Below are positions 18,067 to 25,726 of a stretch of DNA of 64,000 nucleotides, one piece after another (the first letter of the stretch is position 1; every line of letters begins with the position of its first letter). The stretch covers positions 9,196 through 73,195 of the forward strand of contig CATWQE010000009.1 in NCBI GenBank assembly GCA_958352855.1, in the 5' to 3' direction. Both the position numbers and the translations under genes were made by a program. Under the pieces are notes generated by a model. It saw only the letters and a program-made list of their open reading frames with translations. It was not told where the DNA came from and did not search any database. Origin of the DNA: an uncultured Bacillota bacterium. Lineage in GTDB: Bacteria > Bacillota > Clostridia > Lachnospirales > Lachnospiraceae.

Positions 18067-18091
18067 AGTATCACCACCTTCACATAAATTG

Positions 18092-18120
18092 ATATTACTA
18101 TGGATTATACATTTTGTCAA
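18092..18120 (-). promoter_or_regulatory. Promoter of the V-ATPase operon
   Basis: Minus strand: -35 TTGACA (18115-18120), spacer 17, -10 TAATAT (18092-18097). The start would be near 18085, leaving a leader of about 20 bases that contains the GGTGGTGAT ribosome-binding site of the first gene. Confidence 0.78.
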
Positions 18121-18189
18121 TTTCTTAACAGTATTTTATATTTTTTTCTCTATTATTATGTGTCAACCCGATTTTTTTCAAACAAAAAA

Positions 18190-18222
18190 GAGAGATTGTA
18201 TGCTATTTGTACAATCCCTCTC
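18190..18222 (-). terminator. Terminator after the orphan sugar-binding protein
   Basis: GAGAG-ATTGTA pairs with TACAAT-CC-CTCTC, a stem with a small bulge; a T run follows on the minus strand. It lies about 40 bases past the binding-protein stop. Confidence 0.75.
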
Positions 18223-18259
18223 CCTATTCTCTATTAATTCTGCCGGATTCTCTTTTCTT

Positions 18260-19474
18260 TTACTTATACAGATAATTTTTGTATTCCGGCAATTCAATGC
18301 TGGTACTGTCAATCCACTGATAGCCTGTGTTAATAAAAGCATCGTTTTCCAAGCCCAGGTCTGCCCTCATACCGGCTACAATGGTAGCATATCCCATACC
18401 GTAAGGATTCTGTGCAAACATTCCCAGTTCAACACCGTCTTTCACTGCTTTTATCTGTTTTTCACCAGAGTCGAAGCCAATCACCTTCACTTCCTTATCA
18501 GAAGTATTTACAATATCCAGAACATTATTCGTTGCTATCTCATTGGTACAATAATATCCCTTCACCTCAGGATATAGCTTTAGCACCGCCTCTGCCAGTT
18601 CTGACATACTGGTTTCTTCATTTTCATAAGAAATATTGACAATTTCTATTTCCGGATGGTTTTTCATCTCATCTGTAAAACCTGCAACTCTCTTCTGGCT
18701 ACTCTCTGAGGTCTCTACATGAGCCATAATAGCCACCTGGCCTTTTTCTCCCAGCGCCTCTGCCATCTTCTTCGCCGCTTCTACACCAGCCGCGTAGTTA
18801 TCAGTAGCACAAACTGCATTTACCTGTTCACTTTGCACCCCTGAATCCAGCACAACAACCGGAATACCATTTAAAGTTGCCTCCTCAACCTGAGGCTCAC
18901 AGGATTCCATATCAATGGCTGCCAGACACAAAATCGAAGGATTCTCAGAAAGCACAGCGTCAATAATATTAATCTGGCTTTCCACATCTGTTTCATTTCC
19001 CGGTCCTTCAAAGGAAAGCTTAATTTTATCCTCCCCTTTGTATCCCATCTTTTCATTCAAATTCTCTACTGCATCATCCATGCCTTTTTTTACATTTTTC
19101 CAGAAGCCTGTTTTCGTGTTCTTAACCACTACAGCAATGCGGGTTCCCGGTTCCGGATTTAATTCTTCTAAAGATGTATAATCATAAGTACCTGCCTGTT
19201 CTTTTAAAACCTTCATAGTCAGGTCCTCACTCATATCTTCCTCTGAGGTCTTGTCCCCATTCGTATCTGTCTCTTTACTTGTCTCTTGATTTGTTTCTTC
19301 TGTTTTCTTATTTTCCTCTTTGGTTTCTGATTCAGCCTGCTCCTTCTCGTTCTTGTCTACGTTCTCTGCTGTATTCTTCTGGCTTTCCTCAGGTTCTGTT
19401 TTTTTGCTTCCGCATCCCACCATAGTCCCGGTGGCCAGCATAAGACAAATTAACCCGATTATTGCTTTTTTCAT
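18260..19474 (-). CDS. Sugar-binding lipoprotein, periplasmic-binding protein type 1 (RbsB-like)
   Basis: A 404-residue lipoprotein: signal peptide with lipobox MVGC (Cys21), then a low-complexity linker of about 65 residues made mostly of E, K, T, S, N and Q, then a ribose-binding-protein-like domain from about residue 110 (RIAVVVKNTKTGFWKNVKKGMDDAV, later GIPVVVLDSGV and KVIGFDSGEKQIKAVKDG). No permease or ATPase gene is next to it, so it is an orphan binding protein that must work with a transporter encoded elsewhere or act as a sensor. The ligand is not predictable. Confidence 0.88.
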   Translation of the reverse strand: MKKAIIGLICLMLATGTMVGCGSKKTEPEESQKNTAENVDKNEKEQAESETKEENKKTEETNQETSKETDTNGDKTSEEDMSEDLTMKVLKEQAGTYDYTSLEELNPEPGTRIAVVVKNTKTGFWKNVKKGMDDAVENLNEKMGYKGEDKIKLSFEGPGNETDVESQINIIDAVLSENPSILCLAAIDMESCEPQVEEATLNGIPVVVLDSGVQSEQVNAVCATDNYAAGVEAAKKMAEALGEKGQVAIMAHVETSESSQKRVAGFTDEMKNHPEIEIVNISYENEETSMSELAEAVLKLYPEVKGYYCTNEIATNNVLDIVNTSDKEVKVIGFDSGEKQIKAVKDGVELGMFAQNPYGMGYATIVAGMRADLGLENDAFINTGYQWIDSTSIELPEYKNYLYK

Positions 19475-19602
19475 GACTTTACCTGCCCTTTACACGTTCT
19501 TGTCTTAGAATTTAACTACGTTTTCATTATACACGAAACCCTTGATTAGTCCAGTCCCATTAAGATTGTTTATAAATTTTTTTGAAAGTTTTCATATATT
19601 CC

Positions 19603-20640
19603 TTATCTCTTAAATACTCCAAGACTGGTATAAATTCCATAGAGCAGTAACGCTGAAAAAGGTCCTAACACAAACCCGAAGCCTCCATAGAGAATCACTC
19701 CCAGATACACACTGAAAAGAACAAGAAGAGGTGATACACCTACATGACTGCCAATCAGTCTCGGCTCCATGAACTGCCTCACCACTGCAGTCAGAAGATA
19801 TAACAGGAAAAATCCAACCCCTGGCGCCACTTTCCCCTGAAACAGAAAGAAAAATCCCGCCGGAACGAAAAACAGTCCTGTTCCCAAAACCGGAAATGCG
19901 TCCAAAACTCCTACCAGCAAACCTAAAGCAAAAAAATGTTTCACCTTCAAAATCCCCAGTCCAGCAATGCAAACCATGCAAATCACTGCCATAATCTTAA
20001 TTTGTGCTTTCCAGTACTCCTTCACAGTTCTGCGAAATTGTTTTGCCAGTTCCATGAGCTTCTTATAAAATCTCCTCTGCTCTAAAAAAGCCTTTACTTT
20101 TCCACGTTCCTGTAAAAACAAAATTGCAGACACAACAGAAAGCATTACCATCCCAATCCCCAGCACACAGGCATAAACAGAATGAATGGCAGTCTCCACA
20201 CCTGACTCCTGCTTCCACATATAAGTACACAATGCTTCTAACTGCTGATAAATATAGCTGCTGCTTTTCTCTGCCGGAATCCCAACCATACGCTCCACGC
20301 CCTTACAACAGTGTTCAATCATCTCCTCCGCTTCATTACGCAGCAAGGGAATATACTGAATGCAATCTCCTGCCTTCTCTGTTATAAACTCTGCTCCCAG
20401 GAAAAGAACTGCAAAAATCAAAAGGGTAAAGATTAAAATCAAAACACTGCCTATGGCACACTCTGAAACATGAAGTTTCTTACTTAACTTCCTGTTTGCC
20501 AAATGAGACGCAACTGGATGAACAGCTTCTGACAGTAAAAAACCCACAAAAAACGGAAGCATCACAGGAAGTACATATTTTACGCCTAAAAATACTCCTG
20601 CTGCTGCTCCCGCTATGATTCCCGCCTTTTTCCAATCCAT
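19603..20640 (-). CDS. AI-2E family transporter-like permease (PF01594; YtvI-like)
   Basis: A 345-residue integral membrane protein with about seven to eight membrane helices. The FVGFLLSEAVHPVASHLANRKLSKK motif near the N-terminus and the C-terminal LIGSHVGVSPLLVLFSVYLGVILYGGFGFVLGPFSALLLYG block are the hallmarks of the family. Members include AI-2 exporters, Na+(Li+)/H+ antiporters and sporulation protein YtvI; the substrate here is not known. The start at ATG 20640 uses GGGGG 8 bases upstream, rather than the in-frame ATG at 20655 with a weak site. Confidence 0.88.
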   Translation of the reverse strand: MDWKKAGIIAGAAAGVFLGVKYVLPVMLPFFVGFLLSEAVHPVASHLANRKLSKKLHVSECAIGSVLILIFTLLIFAVLFLGAEFITEKAGDCIQYIPLLRNEAEEMIEHCCKGVERMVGIPAEKSSSYIYQQLEALCTYMWKQESGVETAIHSVYACVLGIGMVMLSVVSAILFLQERGKVKAFLEQRRFYKKLMELAKQFRRTVKEYWKAQIKIMAVICMVCIAGLGILKVKHFFALGLLVGVLDAFPVLGTGLFFVPAGFFFLFQGKVAPGVGFFLLYLLTAVVRQFMEPRLIGSHVGVSPLLVLFSVYLGVILYGGFGFVLGPFSALLLYGIYTSLGVFKR

Positions 20641-20716
20641 CCTCTGTTCCCCCATACTCTAAGTTTTCAACTTCACTACGGTTTCTTTACTCATAGTATG
20701 GGAAAACAAAATTTTC

Positions 20717-21382
20717 TTATACTATAGGAAAATTTCCAACTGGCTTTATCTGAAATTCCATTTTTTTCTTAGTTCTTGGATGATGAAATGATAGTCTATA
20801 AGAGCACAGCGAAATCGACTGTTGCCTTTGTGAGTCAGGATTATACTTTGTATCTCCAAAAATAGGCATTCCCCCATGAGCCAACTGTACTCTGATTTGA
20901 TGATGCCTTCCTGTTTCCAGTTTAATCTCCAAAAGCGTCCCCTGTTCTGTTTCTTTGATTTTTTTATAAAAAAGCTTTGCCTGTTTACTTCCAGGTGTTT
21001 TCCCCTCCACTACCCTGGAACAATTATTTTTGCTGTCTTTCTCCAGTTCATCCACCAGACAGCCTTCTTCTTTCTTTGGGAATCCCTCTACATATGCTAA
21101 ATATCGCTTTTCAAATTCCCCTTGCTGTATCTGCTTACTCAGATTTGCGGCACTCTCCTGATTCTTCGCAAACACTAAAAGCCCCTGTACCGGCTGATCC
21201 AAACGATGCACCACGCCAATATACGGTTTCTCACCCTTTCTCACCCGGTAAGTCTTTAAGGCGCTCTCCATATCCATACTTCCAAGCCTTTTGCTCTGCA
21301 CCGGAAAACCTTCCGGTTTCCTGCACACAAGCAAATCCCTGTCCTCAAATAAAATCATTTCTTCTATATTAATGGTATTCAT
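20717..21382 (-). CDS. RluA-family pseudouridine synthase
   Basis: A 221-residue RNA-modifying enzyme that isomerises uridine to pseudouridine, probably in rRNA or tRNA. The catalytic motif VVHRLDQPVQGLLVFAKN is present (nucleophile Asp62), and the LETGRHHQIRVQLAHGGMPIFGDTKY block is typical of RluA C-termini. It is short and lacks the S4 domain, as in many Firmicutes paralogues. ATG 21382 has AGGA 4 bases upstream; a GTG at 21421 in the same frame is possible but less likely. Confidence 0.9.
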   Translation of the reverse strand: MNTINIEEMILFEDRDLLVCRKPEGFPVQSKRLGSMDMESALKTYRVRKGEKPYIGVVHRLDQPVQGLLVFAKNQESAANLSKQIQQGEFEKRYLAYVEGFPKKEEGCLVDELEKDSKNNCSRVVEGKTPGSKQAKLFYKKIKETEQGTLLEIKLETGRHHQIRVQLAHGGMPIFGDTKYNPDSQRQQSISLCSYRLSFHHPRTKKKMEFQIKPVGNFPIV

Positions 21383-21439
21383 ATGTTCCTGATTTCCTCT
21401 TATCTTCCTGTTTTTTCCCACAGTATAGCATGAAAAATG

Positions 21440-21484
21440 AACAACCGCTATATCTATCTTCTTAATGGATATAACGGTTGTTCT
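21440..21484 (-). terminator. Hairpin ending the minus-strand unit of 21484-22462
   Basis: AACAACCG plus TATATC pair with GATATA plus CGGTTGTT, a stem of about 14 pairs with one mismatch. On the minus strand it is followed by CATTTTTC, a modest T run. It separates the AT-rich island from the RluA-type gene. Confidence 0.6.
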
Positions 21485-21949
21485 AATGTTCTGCGTTATT
21501 CAATTTTTTTATTCCTTTCTTTTTAACCTCTAAATTGACATTTATTAGTTAAATTATCTTCAGTTTACGCTTCCTTTCTAAGTATTTTTTATATAATCTT
21601 TCCAAATTTTGAAAATATAATATATCTGTTGCTTAGAAACGATATTCAATTTTTTATTATTTTATAAAACATATCTCATATGTTTTTTGTATCTTCTTTC
21701 GTCCCTTTTTTATAAATTCTTATGGTCTGCCTTCGGAATTTATTGAAAGTTTTCATATCAATCTATATGGAATAATAAAAAGTTTCGAACAAGTAGCTCC
21801 GTCTATCTTGTTTTCCAGATATTTCTTTATACCATTCTCTGAAATATAACGAATCTTTTCAGATTCTCGAATACAACAGGCCTATTTCACGAATACAACT
21901 CATCATACTATTTATGTTATATTTGAAAGTATGTATAAATACTCTATCT

Positions 21950-21983
21950 TTTTAAAATATATTTCTTTACATATATTTTAAAA
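21950..21983. repeat. Perfect 13-bp AT inverted repeat
   Basis: TTTTAAAATATAT (21950-21962) is followed after 8 bases by its complement ATATATTTTAAAA (21971-21983). It could act as a weak terminator or transcript-end structure; it is pure A/T in both arms. Confidence 0.7.
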
Positions 21984-22106
21984 CCTTTCTATTACGTTTG
22001 TGGTAATGATTCAATATGAGGACATTTTCGATATGAACCTAAAGCTTATCTTATTTGCTTTTCGGAATTCTTCCGTTCTCAGGTAGTTTAGGCCTTTCTA
22101 AGGGGC

Positions 22107-22154
22107 TTATGCCTTACCACTCTCATATTGATAATTTGATTCATCCGTTCCCAT
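22107..22154 (-). CDS. Possible 15-residue peptide with a perfect ribosome-binding site
   Basis: ATG 22154 follows AAGGAGGT by 8 bases, an ideal site, and encodes MGTDESNYQYESGKA. It lies in the transcript predicted from the promoter at 22463-22491. No family is recognised. The strong site on such a short frame may mean a leader peptide or that the true product was broken by mutation. Confidence 0.3.
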   Translation of the reverse strand: MGTDESNYQYESGKA

Positions 22155-22203
22155 TGGACTGTACCTCCTTATCAAGTTCAAACGTAACACCTTTTTTACT
22201 TTC

Positions 22204-22269
22204 TTATAGGTTCCTTTGTAATTTTAAAATAATAATTAAAATTAACCGGCTTCTATAATTTGTTTTCAT
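22204..22269 (-). CDS. Possible 21-residue hydrophobic peptide
   Basis: ATG 22269 with AAGGA 8 bases upstream encodes a basic N-terminus (MKTNYRSR) and a short hydrophobic run (LILIIIL). It is 4 bases after the stop of the preceding tiny frame. It is not similar to an AgrD precursor (no Cys, no acidic tail). Confidence 0.25.
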   Translation of the reverse strand: MKTNYRSRLILIIILKLQRNL

Positions 22270-22273
22270 TACG

Positions 22274-22372
22274 TTATCCTTGGTACTTTGGTTTATTATT
22301 ATTTATCTTATTCTGTATTCTCCATACACCTAAAGTATAATAAGTAATAAATCTTTTGTACTTTGTGACCAT
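22274..22372 (-). CDS. Possible 32-residue peptide, first frame of the unit
   Basis: A basic, aromatic-rich frame (MVTKYKRFITYYTLGVWR...) starting about 90 bases after the predicted transcription start. The ribosome-binding site is weak. It is recorded because three small frames follow each other closely behind one good promoter. Confidence 0.2.
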   Translation of the reverse strand: MVTKYKRFITYYTLGVWRIQNKINNNKPKYQG

Positions 22373-22462
22373 CTTCAAAATTGATTTCTCGTCTCAAATT
22401 TTGAAATGGATGTGAGAGTAATGTTTGTCTTTGTAAAAGGTGTTTTGTTTTTTGTTAAGATT

Positions 22463-22491
22463 ATAATACTACTGCCTCATCAATTTGTCAA
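22463..22491 (-). promoter_or_regulatory. Strong sigma-A promoter reading into the gene-poor stretch
   Basis: Minus strand: -35 TTGACA (22486-22491), spacer 17, -10 TATTAT (22463-22468; overlapping TATAAT at a 20-base spacing). It lies about 120 bases past the stop of the ABC ATPase gene. Confidence 0.7.
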
Positions 22492-22610
22492 TATCTTTTT
22501 TAAAAAAAGTTATATTTTTTTATTATAATATTTTTATCTTTATTTAGCCTGTGAATTATATTTATTTTTATTAAATTTTCCGATAATTCAAGCAATTCAC
22601 TTTTTACATA

Positions 22611-23264
22611 CTATTTTGTCAATAACTCCATATTTATAACTCTGTCTGTCTGCTTCGCCATTTCGTTATTATGTGTGACCATAATTACAGTTTTATTATA
22701 TTTTTTACAAAGTTCTTTTAATAAGCAAAAGGAGTTTTTAGCTGCTTCATCATCAAGAGCCCCTGTTGGTTCATCTGCTAAAACCAAATCCCCTGGTTTT
22801 AGCAGTGTTCTTGCCAAGGCTACCCTTTGTTGCTCGCCGCCTGAAAGCGTATTGACCCTCTCTTCTTTTAATTCAAGCAAATTAACCATTCGCAAAGTAT
22901 TTTCAATTTCTTTTTCTTTCTCTCTAGATGATTTTTGGATAAAATTCATCGCCAAATAAAGATTTTGATAAACCGTCATATCTCTGATCAGAGCAAAGGA
23001 CTGGAACAAATAATTAATAGTTTCTCTCCTTAAATATATTGCTTTCTTGCTATTAACTGATGGAATTTTTTCTCCAAAAATTTTTATACTGCCTTTATCG
23101 TATGTGTCAAGTAAACCTATCATATTTAATAGCGTTGACTTACCACACCCTGATGGTCCTACCAGCGCGACAAATTCTCCTTGCTCAACACTAAAACTAA
23201 TTTGATTAAATATTATTCTTTTTCCAAATCTCTTGGTCAAATTTTCAACCTCTACTGCTTTCAT
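22611..23264 (-). CDS. ABC transporter ATP-binding protein, bacteriocin-export type (lactococcin 972 group-like)
   Basis: A 217-residue ATPase with Walker A GPSGCGKST at 36-44, the signature LSGGEQQR at 140-147, Walker B LVLADEPTGALDDE and the switch His in MVTHNNEMA. The segment IPSVNSKKAIYLRRETINYLFQSFALI closely follows the pattern of putative bacteriocin exporters of the lactococcin 972 group, as I recall that family. The start at ATG 23264 uses GGGG 9 bases upstream and is 4 bases after the permease stop. Together they form a MacB/FtsX-like exporter or extruder. Confidence 0.87.
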   Translation of the reverse strand: MKAVEVENLTKRFGKRIIFNQISFSVEQGEFVALVGPSGCGKSTLLNMIGLLDTYDKGSIKIFGEKIPSVNSKKAIYLRRETINYLFQSFALIRDMTVYQNLYLAMNFIQKSSREKEKEIENTLRMVNLLELKEERVNTLSGGEQQRVALARTLLKPGDLVLADEPTGALDDEAAKNSFCLLKELCKKYNKTVIMVTHNNEMAKQTDRVINMELLTK

Positions 23265-23268
23265 TCTA

Positions 23269-25491
23269 TTAATCCCCTTTAAACGCAAGTAATACTCTCT
23301 TCAGTTCATCCTGTGACATATATTTTACAAAAACCAGAAGTTGTATAACAAAAACTACCAGCATAAGTAATATCCCAAATTTTGATTGCAAGATCAACAT
23401 AACAATAATTTCTGTGACTGACATACCTGTTATAAATAAAAATGGAATTCTATAAATCTGCCAAAAACTGAACCCCAGAAATTTTTTTACATTAATCCTC
23501 TCTTGATTTGCTATTCGGAAAATAGTAGCTAATGTCAAAAGAATACCTGTCAAAATAACAAGTAAAACTAAAAATACAAGTCCAAACCAGGAAAGTGTAA
23601 GCATCAACTCTTTTTGAATTCCATCTATATAACTTTTTACTTCGGTGAATACTATTTCATTATCTGATAGATTATACTTGCTCATCAAATCTTTATTCGT
23701 ACATTTACGCATTGTCTTTTCATCACGAAATTTGATATATCCATTAAAACCATTAGCTTTTAAGCTTTCTGTTTCAAAATACCGCATACTTTGAGGTGTT
23801 GCTATATAAATCACAGGATTTTTTTCTGTTGCCTCAAACTTTGATGATGTATTCCATGTAAAAAAATCCATATGGCTTTTATATGTTATGTAATCAAATT
23901 GAGGGTTTTTTGTAAATTCTGTCGGAATATCCCCTTCTGAAATACTTTTTACGGTATTTTCTTCAATCCAACCTTTTATCCTCATTTGTTCCTCTTCTGT
24001 CATACTTTCTGGCAGAAGATATACTCTAACACCATTTTCTGCTTTCTTAACTACTTCTTCTGACACTTGAACTCCAAGTTTTTCTAAATAATTGGGGGAC
24101 ATTGCAAAATACCAAAATGCATTTTTAGGTATTTCTTGAAAAATCTTACTTTCGTTCCACAAATTCAATGTATCATCACCGTAATAAGTAGTATTTACAA
24201 TATAAACTCCTTCCGTATTAGCCATATCAGAATACCAGTTATAGATATCTTCATTTAATTGGTTTGAACGCCCTGTAAATGTATCGGTGTCCTCTCCTAT
24301 AGAAATTTTATTTAGAACCATATAATCCGATACATCTTTCCACTGTTCTGCAAGTTTTGCATTTTCTGATATATATTGTATCGGTTGATCTACATAACTC
24401 CCACAAAAAACAAGAGCCGCACTCAGTAGAAAATACCCCAGAATCCCCAGCACATAAAGTACCTTTTTAGGAAGCCTTCCATATATAGCATCAATTGAAG
24501 TGGTCATAAAAATCACACTGGTTGCTATTGATATTTCTAACACTGTAAGTAGAATATTGCCTAATGCTGCCAAAAAGAAGTGTGAGATAAGCATCTGCGA
24601 TATCGGTTTCCAGCCTGAAAGAAAATAGCCTATAGCAACTAAAAAAGGGGTATATATAATCGAAAACAAAATATAATTACCAAATATTTTACACACCAGC
24701 GCTGATTTTGACCACCCAAGCAACACCAGCTTTCCTTGTTTTCCCAAACTCTGTACACTTATAATGAGAAATACAACTATATTTAGCATAACTTGTATTA
24801 AAAGAAAAATCTCTAAAATATGCTCTGCAAAACTATTATCAATATTTTCTCCCTCTAAAGGAACCAATAATCTATCTTGTGTAAGCCCTGTAATATTTTC
24901 TAAGTCTGTTAAAAATTTTTCTTTCTCTTCTACTCCAGAAAGTCCACACACTATATATGTACCATTGACTGTACTGCTTTCTCTAATAGTTTGTGACAGT
25001 TGTTTTACTACAACCTTTTCTCCGAAGTAAAATTTAGGTATATCATCCAACATGTAAATACTACCTTGATCCATTCCAATTGTGTTTTCTGTTTCATCAG
25101 ACGAAAGTAGTTTTTCTATTTTGCTTTTATCTATAATTTTTTGATTCAAAAATGCCAATTCCGGCATACAATCAGAAATGTCTCCACAAATACCAAATCT
25201 ATACCCCTTAAATGTTCCATCGCTTTCAAGCAGCATGTCTCTACGGACAATAAACATTTTATTTTTCATGGAAGTTTCATAAAGAAACTCTTCTACCTTT
25301 AAGTTCTTTTCTTCCGCAATATTTTTCAAATAAATAATGGTATTCCCATTTTGTTGTGGATATTTTTTCCATGTCTCCATATATTGTTCATTCAATAAAA
25401 ATATTGTTAGCAGGGCAATCAATATGCCCTGCATAACAATTAAAACATTTAAAAAATACCGTCCCCTGCCAATGAGTGATATTCTTTTCAT
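23269..25491 (-). CDS. ABC transporter permease, bacteriocin-associated 7-TM / FtsX-like protein
   Basis: A 740-residue membrane protein. It has one N-terminal membrane helix (about 12-34), an extracellular domain of about 190 residues, a cluster of helices around 225-375, a second large extracellular domain, and three C-terminal helices (about 620-720). This layout matches bacteriocin-associated integral membrane proteins that partner lactococcin-972-type ATPases. ATG 25491 has AAGGG 9 bases upstream; the longer frame from 25512 contains that site. It may export a peptide or give immunity; no classical bacteriocin precursor is beside it. Confidence 0.8.
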   Translation of the reverse strand: MKRISLIGRGRYFLNVLIVMQGILIALLTIFLLNEQYMETWKKYPQQNGNTIIYLKNIAEEKNLKVEEFLYETSMKNKMFIVRRDMLLESDGTFKGYRFGICGDISDCMPELAFLNQKIIDKSKIEKLLSSDETENTIGMDQGSIYMLDDIPKFYFGEKVVVKQLSQTIRESSTVNGTYIVCGLSGVEEKEKFLTDLENITGLTQDRLLVPLEGENIDNSFAEHILEIFLLIQVMLNIVVFLIISVQSLGKQGKLVLLGWSKSALVCKIFGNYILFSIIYTPFLVAIGYFLSGWKPISQMLISHFFLAALGNILLTVLEISIATSVIFMTTSIDAIYGRLPKKVLYVLGILGYFLLSAALVFCGSYVDQPIQYISENAKLAEQWKDVSDYMVLNKISIGEDTDTFTGRSNQLNEDIYNWYSDMANTEGVYIVNTTYYGDDTLNLWNESKIFQEIPKNAFWYFAMSPNYLEKLGVQVSEEVVKKAENGVRVYLLPESMTEEEQMRIKGWIEENTVKSISEGDIPTEFTKNPQFDYITYKSHMDFFTWNTSSKFEATEKNPVIYIATPQSMRYFETESLKANGFNGYIKFRDEKTMRKCTNKDLMSKYNLSDNEIVFTEVKSYIDGIQKELMLTLSWFGLVFLVLLVILTGILLTLATIFRIANQERINVKKFLGFSFWQIYRIPFLFITGMSVTEIIVMLILQSKFGILLMLVVFVIQLLVFVKYMSQDELKRVLLAFKGD

Positions 25492-25515
25492 AACTATAAT
25501 CCCTTCTGTCACATA

Positions 25516-25611
25516 CTATCTACAATTCCAATATGCTACTGCTGTTCCAGTTATAGTATAATCTATGCCTCCCACAATTTTAATTTTTTTGAATAAAATA
25601 TCTTTTTTCAA
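25516..25611 (-). CDS. Possible 31-residue GG-motif peptide upstream of the exporter
   Basis: A frame from TTG 25611 encodes a basic leader (MKKDILFKKIKIV), Gly-Gly at residues 14-15, and a 16-residue tail IDYTITGTAVAYWNCR. It ends 24 bases before the permease start, where a precursor gene would be expected. The ribosome-binding site is poor (GGAA only), so this may be a real small peptide, the remnant of a longer gene, or chance. Confidence 0.28.
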   Translation of the reverse strand: MKKDILFKKIKIVGGIDYTITGTAVAYWNCR

Positions 25612-25658
25612 TCATGAACGTTATTTTTTCCAGAAAATCCAACATAAATTATAAAATT

Positions 25659-25690
25659 AGCGTTGATTTTAAAAGTTTAACGGTTATAAT
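25659..25690 (+). promoter_or_regulatory. Promoter of the AgrC-like kinase with possible LytTR direct repeats
   Basis: -10 TATAAT at 25685-25690. Upstream there is no good -35, but two GTT-centred half sites (AGCGTTGAT at 25659 and ACGGTTATA at 25680) are exactly 21 bases apart, the spacing used by AgrA/LytTR regulators. The half sites are imperfect and the second overlaps the -10, so regulation is only suggested. Confidence 0.4.
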
Positions 25691-25726
25691 ATAAAATAAT
25701 TATTTAATCTATTGAGAGGTTTATGT

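Larger units (their letters stand above)
21485..22462 (-). other. AT-rich transcribed-looking stretch without a long gene
   Basis: About 1 kb between two clear genes. It has a strong minus-strand promoter at its upstream end and a hairpin at its downstream end, but no frame longer than 33 codons with a good start. It holds three tiny frames (22274-22372, 22204-22269, 22107-22154) and an AT hairpin (21950-21983). It could be a non-coding RNA, a leader region, or the decayed remains of a gene; sequence alone does not decide. Confidence 0.5.

Noticed and set aside
18067..18120. Longer V-ATPase G start at ATG 18120
   Set aside because: The -35 and -10 boxes of the operon lie inside that extension, and the TTG at 18066 has the proper ribosome-binding site.
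17801..18577. Plus-strand open frame of 258 codons
   Set aside because: Opposite the V-ATPase G subunit, its promoter and the end of the binding-protein gene; composition follows the reverse of the real coding strand.
21440..21484. Second type I toxin locus, because AACAACCG/CGGTTGTT recurs here
   Set aside because: No small hydrophobic frame or antisense promoter was found next to it; it reads as a plain hairpin.
22107..22372. Tiny frames as an agrD substitute
   Set aside because: None has a Cys or the conserved acidic C-terminal motif; kept only as possible peptides.
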